Origin: Caprimulgus europaeus | Taxonomy: Eukaryota > Chordata > Aves > Caprimulgiformes > Caprimulgidae | Direction: 5' to 3' | DNA: 64,000 bases | Assembly: GCA_907165065.1 (NCBI GenBank) | Contig: OU015534.1 | Span: 12,035,686-12,099,685 of the forward strand | Shown here: positions 28,201 through 40,200 of the stretch, piece after piece | How positions within the stretch are numbered: position 1 is the first letter of the stretch | Layout: each line of letters begins with the position of its first letter | The notes under the pieces: model-generated | The model's database searches: none | Told to the model about the DNA's origin: nothing | The model's input: the letters and a program-made list of their open reading frames with translations, nothing else | Position numbers and translations under genes: made by a program

Positions 28201-31200
28201 ATTGCTTTTACAGACAGACAAGTGTAAAACAAGAAAAAAAGAAGAGCTCACGCAGGAAGAGGTAACAGGGATACAAGTAAATCATATAGAGCTCTCGGGA
28301 AGCGAGGTTTGACAGTAAATAGCACACACCTACTGAATACTTTAATGCAAGGAAGTTGTCTTACAGGGTTTGTCCAGCTCTTCCAGACAAACAATGGAAA
28401 AATTCAAAATTAATCACACATATCTCAAACATTTTTATAAACAGGTCCTTGAAGAAAGAAGCCATCACAAGATTAGTTAACACTGTGAACAAGGACAAGG
28501 ATAAGGAAAGCTACTTATGGGTTAATTCCATTCCTGCAAAGGCACAAACAAATACAGACTCCTAAGCAAGGTACACTTACACCAGCAAAACCAGCAATTA
28601 ATACACAACAGTCAAGAGGATTTTTTTTTTTTTAAACCTTTTGGCCACACTCAAGTTTTAAATAAAATCAAAGTAGTCCTAACTTCCTGAAATTACATTG
28701 AAGTCTGCAGAAAAATTCCTTATCTTCATTATGTTTTATGCTACAATTATAAAGCTGGCTAGAAATGAGTGAACTTCCCAAACATCAAGTTTTTTTTGTT
28801 CTTTATCTAATGGTTCCACTGCTTCCCAATTGTCATTTTCTGAAGCCATCCCACAGTTAATCACAAGAAGGAATTCTGCATCTGCATCAGAAAAGTAGCA
28901 AATCACCAGACAACAGCAGATTTCTCTAGTCCTACATCCATCCCTCCTTGGAAGCAGGAAGTGCAATTTGCATAGATTACACGATAAAGTGTACTTAGCC
29001 CTGGTTTATGACCTATTCTTAAAAAAGAACAGCTTTAGTAACTCCATCAAGAAACTTCAAGCATTCAAAGGTCAGGAAACACCAGCCTAAAGGCAGTCCC
29101 TTCATATAAGGGCATGGTCTCTATTCTTAGAAACACAAACTATTTCCCAAATAAAACAGTATGCTGTAATTCTAAAACTAACTTTGTTGGAAACAAAATA
29201 TGCAGCAAGTGGGAGTAAAATATTGTTATACAGTACTGAAGCTTTCATATTTTTGTAATGCAAATAAGGCCTTTTGCACATTTTTCAATGTGCAAACTTA
29301 TCCTTCAAAAGTTCAGAAATATTCAAACTACATCTGAAGCATCCTTAAATATGAGGCAAATTTAGAAAATTCAATTAGAATTAACACTTTTTTTCACTAG
29401 AATTCAATTTGCAATCTTTACATTGTATTCACTCAGGCTTTCGCTTCATATGAAGTATTGGACCCAAACACAAAAGCTGTGAACTCAAATATATAGAAAG
29501 TAATATTATAATGAATCATATTTAAAAATAATAAAAGCCTTTCCACTGTTCAGATAAGGCACTTTGAAACAGAGATTACAGCAACAGTGCTAACAGAAAA
29601 AAGCAGCATTACCAATTTCCTAGCCGTATAATGGTGAACCGCCTATGCTCTATTGGGAACCTGATAGAATTGTGTGGGGCAAGTCTCAAAAGGCAGAAAA
29701 GTCTTAGCAACTAAATTCAAAGTAATTAGGTTTCTAATTATACCTACAGCATTAGTGATTGCTATGGTTAAAACTGCCTGAACTGTTCCATTATTCCCCT
29801 CTTTTCAGAAGCTCCGGTTTTCATCCTTTGAGCAGAAATTCTAGAAGCTTAGTCTGTGCTTGAACATATTTTTAAAAAAAGTTTAAGTAGAAGAAAAGAG
29901 TTCTGTGTTCGAGTATAGAGAGCAAAATTGAAGTTTTCCATTAGAAAAAAAAATACTAGCTTTTAAAAGAAAAAAGCAGTTGCGGTATTAATGCAGCTGG
30001 AAAGCATGAAGCACAGTGCCTTTGATGTGGCGAATCTGAAGGCTGAAAAACCCCAACCAGCATTCACAACTGTTCAGGTTGTGCACTTGGTTCTTAAGGC
30101 ACTTCCACAGACGTATCTTAGGTAACTTCTACCAGCAACTTACTCTGGCCTCATCATACCCTAATTACAGTACCTACATCAAGCCACCAGCACTGCCTAT
30201 GCAGATCATCACCAGTTTTATTATTATCAACACAGTACTGTGAAATACTTCTGTGTTTTTACAAGTATCAGCAGATGATCTCTGCCCCAAACAAGCAACT
30301 TCAGCATATTACTGCTTTCCTGAGCTACGCAGATGTGGAACGTGTAATTACAGGAGACTGAGCCTCATTTGGCAAGTGGACACTAGATCAAGAACCTTGA
30401 GACCTTTATTCTATTCATAGCTCTGCCCTTGAGCTGCTGTGTGACACAGAATAATTTTACTTTCCCGTGCTTCAGCTTCCTCTGCCTTCCCAAGTCAAGT
30501 CTATTTAAGTTATTACCCTTCATTCCAAGAAGGGTGTCTCAGTACATTTTTTGATTAGGGTCTCTAAACACAATCACAGCTGAAAAGCAATACTTATACA
30601 GTAATAAAGCTATTCTGAGGTTGTTTCGTCTCTGCCAAAGATAAAAAGATGCAATTGCGCCTATAAATTATCAACTTTGTCAACATTTATTTAGAGTAAG
30701 CCTTCATATGTAGGAATCCCTGATGGGAAAACTCAACTTTTATTGATCTCTGTGCCACCTTATTTTCACTACTTCTTTTAAATCATACATGCATTTTTGC
30801 ATAATGTTTTGAACAAAGATACTCCTCAGAACATGCATATTCACTGTAGCTAGAAAAGATACTGGTTAAACTTTTCTATAGTTACACTGTGATAATTCTT
30901 CTTGTTCCAGGAGCTATTAAGAGGCACACTTACTGCACTGTTGCAGCTCAGATGAACTACGTGTTTAATCTGTGCCCCTAACACTGAAATCCACAGGATA
31001 ATAGCTGTGAAAAAAGTGACAGATAGATATAGCTATAGCTATACCTTGGATTGTCTAGGCATTTGGTTATTCAAAACACCAATAACTGGTTAAGAAACAT
31101 CCTGTAGTTTCTGTACGTGAGTAGAATTTTGGCACTATCCTCACATGCTATTACCTCGTCAAGAAAGCAATGCATACAAGATAAATATAATCATGTGCCA

Positions 31201-34200
31201 TGAAGGAGTAACCACTTGAAATCAGCTATCTCGGGTTCAAATATCTATTCAGGATATGCACACACAGTACAAATTACTTTTTGCTTGATGCTTGGGTGGA
31301 CAATTACATTCCTTCTGAAGTGCAGAAGAGATACATAATTCATACGAAGCTTTACCTCATGGCCCAGTTGTACTTGTCCTTGCAAGTCATACCCAGGCTT
31401 AGCCGTTTTATTGCCTCAGCCTGATACTGTGATGTAAACCCAGACTGCAACGAGAAAAAATTAGGTGCTATAGTGACAAGAGCACCAAAAAGTTTGCAGA
31501 CGATAACAGTCTAGGAAAAATCTCCTCTTCAAAGTATCCGTAAGTGACAGGCACAGTCAGAATCAGTACTAAGGCCACGGTCAGAAGATCACAGCAGCAA
31601 CAGCTGTCCAACTTGAGACAAATCACAGGTTACCTCCTCTGTGCCAGAAGTTATTGCTCCAGCAGTGTCAGCAGAACTGACGGGAGGTGGAATTGAAATG
31701 GGCATGCAAAGTGCCCAAAGCCAGCGGGCCTGCATCAAAGCCGATGGAGAGAGTCCTTATGATCTATTCCACCAAACCAGTGATAGGGTGGAGCTTCCAT
31801 TAGGGCTGACAATACCTTAAGGCACAATCAGCCACTGCTGCAATGCTACAGGTCAGAGGTGCACGCTTTGCACACCAAGGGGATGTACAGTGACAAGAGG
31901 GAGGGAAGGCAGAGAAGCACTCGCTAATGCGGATGAGACAGTCCTCACAGGGAGGTATTGTTTCCAGCTGAACTCACTGCTGAGGGGTTCAGTCAGCTGA
32001 GATGAATAAGTCCTTTCACCTCTGAAAGCACTCAGCTGCAGAGCAATGGCTAATAGAGGTAAAGTGCTTTCACTGCATTGTACCTTCCAGAACACAGAAA
32101 GCTGCTGACTTCGACCTCTGAAAAGCTGTATCAGAGGATGGATGCAGCTTTGGCTGCGTGTAAGACACTGAGTGCTGCCCCATACAAACACTAAAGCAAC
32201 TGGCTTATCAGAAGTCACAGGAACATACCCTTCCCAAACTTAGCAGGATAGGGAGAAAACGCACAAGAGCTGAGCAAGCGAAGCAAGTGAAATACCGAGT
32301 CAGCTTAAGGTCAACTGAGCGAAACAAATAAAACCACTCCGTTTTAAACTGCAAGTTTCTCAACTGCACTCATCAGGTAGCCACACAAATGGAGGGAGGG
32401 AACATGCAGGCTTGAACAGGGACTCAAACAGCAACAAGACTGCTGTTGTCAAGAGAAGCAAGAGCACCTTACTGGTTTAGAACACAAAACTAAAACCCAG
32501 CTGTATGCAGGGGGATGGAGAACTATTCTTGCATCTTGCTTTTCTGTCTTGCTAAAGAGTCAACATCAGATCAGAACTAAAACAGTAACCCAGGGGTGAA
32601 AAAGCTAAAATTAAGACAGAATAAAGATGAGTACAAGTACAGCATCACAGCCACTTCTCGATCCACAAAGTGCTTAGGGTGTTATGCATTTAATGCCCTT
32701 CATTAAACCTGCCCCTACAGGTTCCTAAAGCCTGAAGAGTATTCCAGGACATTTCCTCCTCTGCAGAAATCCCAAGGACAAGGCATCAGTATGCTTGCTC
32801 GCTCCCTCCCTCAATGGCTCTGTCATGCTCCGGCAGGGGGGCTGGACTAGATGATCTTTTGAGGTCCCTTCCAATCCCTGACATTCTGTGATTCACCATT
32901 TCTCATTGCCTCAGCAGAGTTTTGTCCTGCACTAGTAACATTACAGCAGCACTAGAAATTCCTGGAGAGACAGCAGGGTCCCTAGAACAGCAAGGCTGTA
33001 AAGTAATGATAAAGATGAAGCACTTTGATTCCCCTACTTTGGCTTACCTTGTGAAGCACTGCCTTCTGAAAGACAGAGAGGCACCCTTGGGGTTTTTTTG
33101 GGGGCGGGTTTTAACTCCTTCATAGACCTTAAAAGTTCTGATCTGCATTCGCTGAGCAGACTGTCTCTTCTGTCCTGGTGGCAGGAAGGCAGCTGCCTGC
33201 GGTGGAAAGGGCAGGCAGCTTTGTGTGGTTGCATCAAACAGCCAGAGCAAGAGGCATCAGGAACATACACACCTGTCTCCAGCCAAGTGAAAAGTAGCTG
33301 GCACAATTACAGCTGTGGAAGATACTACAACTGAATGTCCCGAGTTGCAGGAGTTTAAGTTTAGCCATGTTCCTTATTCTGGCAGGCTACCAAGGAGCAC
33401 AAAGTAACTTGAGCAGCAGTAACAATTTCTGGGCACTAAATCAATTTTTCTATGTTCTGCTCAGATAAGAGAATCATCCACCATAGTCAGTGCACTAAAG
33501 TTTTCACTTTAGCTGAAACACAAGTAGAACATTTCAACCCAACAGGAGAATTCTTAGAAAAGTTAAGCTACTTTACCAGACAATCACTGTTTTAACTCTT
33601 ATTTTTACATCTTTGTTTCTGATATTCACTGCTGCCTTGGTAACATTACTTCCTATTTTTAACATTTCAAAAAACGTCACTGTGAGCATCAAATCCCTAA
33701 AGCACCTGAAAAGTAGCAAAGAGATTCCTTAAATCTGTAGCTGGATCCAGGTTATGAGAACTTTCTAAATATTTCTTCTCAATTTTGGTGCAGTAAGTAC
33801 AGCACTAACACAGACTATAGAACAGCTAAGTAGATTAAACAAACTTTTAAGTTACTAATAACTCAAACATTAGTGAATTTGCAATAATTCTCAATGCTGC
33901 TCCCAGTCTCTTCCTGCAAAGTGAAAAAGCAACTGTTCCCGGAAACTTACAGTGCAGCGTAATACTGTCCAAACCAGTTTCTTTAATAAAGCTGATTCCC
34001 ACAAGGTTAAAGTCTCTCGGGCTTTTCAGCCTGGGGAGCAGCAACAACAGCAATAAAGTCTACCATAAAGAACACACACCCCCCTGCTAAGGCCACAGAG
34101 CAACTGAAACAGCTACCGTCACCATTTGCCTGCCACCCACACCATGCAGAGTGCCTGCTCTGTAACTCTACAGTAAAAAAGGATATGCTCCCTCATCCAG

Positions 34201-37200
34201 CTAACCATAAATTCAGCCAGCTTAGCTCAAACCACTTTCCTCAGAGGTTTGTGCTCCCAGTGCCAAGTTGAGCTGGCCCTGAGATGTTATTTTTTATACG
34301 AGGGCTCCTGCATTTCCTTCTTCTGGCAAAGGCAAGTAGGACAGTAACTCCCAGAGATGAGGGCCTGAACAAAGCTATTACACACCTCTCTCCACAAAGG
34401 GGACAAGTTTGTCTCCGTGGCCTAGTTGCTCACACACCGACTAAATGTCTTTTCATTTGTTTTTCATTAAACAACAGAATGGAAAGAAATCAGATGTCAG
34501 TGTATGCAAGATCCACTCCCTTAACACAGAACAAATGACACCCCTGGTAACTCAAGATACAATAACTGTACCCACGCTGCACACCATGACACATGCCGTG
34601 AGGTTTCAGCCACATGAGAAAGAACATCCACATTCCAAACCCTTGTAAAAAGATCCATTTCTTCAGTACATTTTTAGTCCCTAATATAAGAATTGACAAA
34701 AATATCATTTCACTTTGAAAGAGATAAATCAATGTTTAAAGATAAAGGTTTGATTGCTTTTTATTAATTTAGTCTTTTTTTTCTGCGAGACTGGTTTCCA
34801 TGGAAACGCAAGCAGACCAAAAACCTGTAACCAGAAGTGAGTCAGTTTTGCCTGTTTATATCTCTGCAGTTCCCATGGAAACAGACATTAAAAAAAAAAA
34901 AAAAAAGGAAAAAGAAAAACGGATAAGGGTCCTGAAATACCTTCAGAAAATCTCTTCCCAGAGCTTTATCTCTTTGGCTGCCTTTCCAGAATTAGAGTTG
35001 AAAATAACACTGAGCAACAGATGACAGAGTAGTGACTTGATTTCTTTATGGAGACATCAACAGAAAATACGTGGGGATGTTTCAAAAGTCACATGCAAAC
35101 TGACAGGCTCAAAATCTATAGTGACAAACTGTACTAACTTAGGTTTTGACAAAACTACCTCAAGTAAAGCATGTATTTATTTAAATTAATTCAGTGCTAA
35201 TGTAGCTAGAAATACAATAGAGAACAGGAAAATAATGCCACACTGTCCTTGTCCCAAGTATATTTCAATACTTTGAGAGAGGAAAAAAAAAAAAGAGAGA
35301 GAGGGGAAAAAAAAGCTGTCTTGGTGAATGAGTTCAGTATTTCCATAGCCAGGACATTTTTTTAATGGAATCATTCCTTCCTTACAACACATTCATTTTT
35401 AAGGTGCAAAACCAGCTATACACATATTGGGTTAAGTAACAAACATCAGTATTAAATTGTAACATTACTACATTCTGTCCTTCAGGGGTATGGGTGAAAA
35501 TGGTCCAAGCTGATAAAGCAAATCTAAGAGGCACTGTCAGCAGGACTCCATCTCCCACTGTAGTTTTCAAAAATAACGAGGCACCTTCCCAGGGCTGTCT
35601 GTCACACTCATGGTGTCTTCCTCACACTCATAACATCTTCCTTCCTCCTCAGAGCCAAATGCACCAGGGAAGGTGGAAGGGACAGTACAGGGAGTTGTTA
35701 GAAATGAGGCTGCAGTGCATGTCTCAGTCCTTCAAAACCTGCTCCTATCACTACCATTACTATGTAGTAACTCCCTGGCAACTCAGTGTCCAGAAACACA
35801 ACAGTTATGATTACCTGCTGCTGCCAGGTCCTTCTAGAAGGTACAGGACAGCTAAACCTGACACCACACATTTTATTTCCTTGTTTGTCTCCCACATCAC
35901 GTTATCAGTTCCATGTGCTTAGCACACCTCCACGCAACTCGCTACGCTTAACCAGAGGGCTGTGGCATCTGCCACTATTGCCTGTCCGGGAAGAACGTGC
36001 AAGGTCGGTGTGGATTTCTTCCCATTATTGTCAGAGACTGAAGCTGCGTTACAAAAATCAGGAAAGAAAAAAGAAAAAGGAAAGCTTGCCTCTGTTCTAA
36101 ACACTGCTCACAGACCAAACGATCACCTGAACTCAAAGGCCCTCCTGCATTCACAGTGTCCCACCCCACTTCTCTGCAGTTTGCTACTGCTCTGAGATCT
36201 AACACCACACTGACACCGACACAAAACAAGGCTGGGGAAGAAGGAGAGAGGGGTAGCAGTTACCAGAGGTTTGTCTTGAACGGAAGAAGCAGTTGAACTT
36301 AATTCAACCTTAATTAGTTCACATTAGCTGAATTCAATCTATGCTTGTCACAGGAAAGATAAGCCGTAGAGAATTAATTCTTTCCTGTTCTCCAAGGTGT
36401 ACAGTCACACAGTAAGGTGAACAATCTCTCAGAGTTCACCATGGCATCACTCAAGGAGGACAGATTTAAAGTTAAATGGTAAGTAAGAGAAACACTGAAA
36501 GAAACACTGTATCTTTCAGTCTATTCAGAAGTCTAGCCTCCTTCCTTGGAGGTGTGAGAAGTACAAATAAATGAACTATTTATTTATTTTATCAACTAAA
36601 TAGACAAATATCAAGTTTCAGTATGACTAGATTCCTCAAAGAGTTACCATTTTAATTCATCCATAACAACAACAAACACTGTCATTTTCCAAAACATTAA
36701 GTGAATGAACCACACAGGCAGGAAGTAAGCAGGTCAGGTATTTTTCACTGTATTGTATGGCAAATTCATTTGTGTTCAGTATTAAATACAGGCCTCAAGT
36801 TTACCAACACTAGTCTCTGAAGAGGTTGCAAGTGTCTGATGTCAGGATCAGCTTAGTTTCATGCCTCCTCTAGCACAAAGAACAGAACAGAGAAAAGATG
36901 AATGTGACTACTGAAGCTAGGAAGTCACTACTAAGCAGAATAAAGACACTGGTAAGAAGAAAACAGAAAATAATTTAATAAAATAATTTACACATAAAAT
37001 CAATATACTTAGATTATTAAGCACTCCAAAATTAACACATCTAACTTAGTTTTGCCTTCAAGGACATCAGGATTATCATATCAATCTTAAGGAAATTTAC
37101 AAGGTCACACACTCAACAGTAATCCAGGAAATAAAACCACAAACAGCTATCAACCACCACCTGTCTTGTGCACTGAACTTAACAAGGCTCCCTTCAGAAA

Positions 37201-40200
37201 ATAGGAAGTATAATTGCACCATTATACATTGTATCACATGCTCAAGGAAGCTTAATCAAGGTTAAATGAGCAACTTCAATTCTGTCATTTATTAACTTCC
37301 AAACACTTATTTATAGAAGCTTAACATTAACTCCTCATACCATTTCCCAATACAAGCTTTTAAATTTGAACTTTAAATCGGCCCAAGTTCCTCATGTATA
37401 AAATTAAATGACAAATAAAACATTTTTGATAAATACAAAACTCCAAAGATCACCTGAAAACTGGCACCACCTTAACTGTTTCCAAAAGTAATCACATGAA
37501 ATTTTGCCCTCTTACACTAGACTGCTGTGTACACTAATATTTCAAGGAGCTTCATCTGATATTTAAGACACAATCCATAAAAGCATCTAGAAGAAAAGGA
37601 ACAAGGGTAGAGACTGTGTCAACTGTAACAACTGACAAAGATCAAAAAGCTAAATCTTAAAACCAGCATGTTGTTTGTACATGTTGAAGAAGCTTAATGC
37701 AAGCACTGCGACTTCCAAGACTAAACGCAGAACACGTTTTACACACAAGATTAGAAAACAGGAGATACACACCTAACAAAAAGTCTGTGACACCACCTCA
37801 CAGTGCTCCTGTCAGAACACCCTGGGTACCCGAAAGCAGCCAGTACACTCAACAGAAATTAACTAGGCTGCAACTTCAAGTCACCTTTCTGCATAGAAGT
37901 GTTCCATTTATAGAAATCCACAATGTTTGCATATAGATTTGCAACATTACATCACAAGGCACAGTTACCACTGAACTCCCCAAGGACTGACGTGGCATAA
38001 AATAACAAATGGTACAAAAAACTAAAGGCACAAGATCCAAAGAGGTGAAACCTGAAGAAACTTAGAACCCATCCCAGCACCTTGGTATACAGCACATAAA
38101 CACAACCCTTCTCCTCCACATTTAACACAGATCGCATACAAATTGTGTCCTGAAGGGTTTTTTTTTTTTTGCAGGCCTTGGGAAGTCCCAGCACAATTTC
38201 TGGTGGTACGAAGGAAGCAAAGGATGGCAGGTGGCATAAGTTTGTAACAGATAATTGCGTGGTAGCAGATACGGCAAAACTGTTCTTTTAACTACATTCT
38301 GTACTTACTTTCATGCAGGAAGGATTTTCTATACCTCATCGACAAAAGTGCTACTTTTCAGAAGGTCACAATCAAGATTTTTTTACTTCCTCTCTGAAGC
38401 ACAAACCAGCAGAAACAATCCCTGCTCAGAAAAACACTATGCATCTCCTTTTACAAATTCAGTCTTCCAATACCTGTTCCAGTACAAGACACTGTAGCAG
38501 TCCCCCTGTCAAAGCACTGCAAATGTCATAGCCAAGTCATCATCGGGCAAACTTAGAGCATGTAACAACAGACACAGAGCATGTACAGGCAGAACGGTAC
38601 TAAGTGTAATAAGCATTGCAGTAGAAACCTCCAGCAGCATGCACAGAAATGTAATACAGCAAAGATGGAATTTGACCAACAGCTTCTTGTCGGACAGAAA
38701 AACAACCCTTCTGTATCAGCATTTCTCAGCCACCGATCCAGGGAGCAACGGTCGCTGTAAGACATTTGAAACAGCCCGCGGAACAGCTGCAAGGAAGGCT
38801 GGCTTGTGTTTTGGGCAGGAGGGGGAGAGGAGGGAATGGTTTTCTTGTTTTTATATTTTCAATAAACAATTCTCACACACAAGCAAGAAAGCAATCGACA
38901 CAAGCAAAGATAAGAGCAGTAACCGAGCAATCAAACCTCATTCTAATTTATATCACAATGCAATTAAAACCTCCTATGGCATTTCAGCACAGAACAATCC
39001 TCAGATTGTATTCAATGAGGTCAGATGTCTCTTGGACTTAAAAAGGCTGAGAGACATCCTTTCAGATGACAGATAGTTGGCAGATAATAACATGGAAGAT
39101 AAATGGAAGATGAGGATTTCTGAAGGACAGAGTAAAGATGATGAGATAACCGGCATATATGATTATAGAAAGAAATCCAAATCCACCGGGGAAAAAACTC
39201 TTATCTCAGATATTTTAAAACGTGCAGAGTCAGGGAACAAAAGCCTCAGCGCACAAACTCTTTATTTTGACAATTAGGAATCATAAACTAACACAGAAGA
39301 TTCTAAGAAGTGAAGTCTCTAATATTAGATTTACAGAGTGTGAACCTGCTTTTGTATCCAGTAATAAAAGTAAAGCCACAAAGAGCATTAAGTAATCACA
39401 ACTTCAACCCCTTAAGTATACTAAAAGCTCCAGCATTTGACTGGGCTTACTCACATCCTTCTAATACTACTAAATCAAAACCACCTCAGTAGTACTGCAA
39501 CTATTTGACAGATATTTTAAGGAGCCCAGAAAGAGTTATGTGGTGCTCACACTTACTTGAATCCTCCCATCTGAGAAGGTGCAACTTCCAAGCAGAATAG
39601 TAGAGAAATCCCAGTACCAGAAAGAGGCAGAGGGCTAGCAGCAGGTTACGCATAAACACCAACAGTCCCATCTTCACATTAAATCTGCTCTTCTACATGA
39701 CCTGAGAAAGGAAAACAGGTTGAGGTTGGAGCCACCTTCTCAGACAGTCATCCTTCCAAAACATGCAATGCCATACCCGCAATAATGCACAGATCCAAAC
39801 CTCCGGCTGCCCAGAGAGGCTGTGGAGTCTCCATCTCTGGAGATGTTCCAAACCCGCCCGGATGCCGTCCTGTGCAACCTGCTCTGGGTGACCCGGCTTT
39901 AGCAGGGGGTTGGACTGGGTGACCTCCTAAGGTCCCTTCCAACCCCGGCCACTCTGTGATTCTGTAATTACCCAAACCACAGCAGTGAGATAAGAACCGC
40001 CACCCTCAGCAGCTGCCTGTCTTTTGTCACAGGGTCAGTGCCACCCCGCAGAGGCTGCACTCGCACCCCAGCCCGCTTCAGATCATCACTCCCAGAACCG
40101 CCACAGACGCCCAGGCCGGGCGGGCCGCCCCGGTCCCCGGGCACAGGACAGCCCAGACGCGCCACAAAGCCAACGCACAGCGGCCGGGGGCGTCCCGGGG

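Larger units (their letters stand above)
25108..39556 (-). other. ST3GAL3: ST3GAL3 intron 2, proximal (5') part
   Basis: Mostly AT-rich and ORF-poor; 28.97-31.85 kb has almost no open frames. It holds the CpG-rich islet at 27.6 kb, the exon-like segment at 31.36 kb, a CR1 tail at 32.83 kb, the X-box/AP-1 cluster at 34.8 kb and a small exon-like ORF at 36.44 kb. Proximal introns of this size commonly carry enhancers and alternative exons. Confidence 0.75.

Noticed and set aside
31029-31043. Short palindromic atagctatagctat repeat
   Set aside because: Too short and simple to be distinguished from microsatellite sequence.
28970-31350. ORF-poor AT-rich stretch as a possible special region
   Set aside because: Absence of ORFs follows from AT-rich intron composition. 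No repeats, exons or striking motifs were seen.
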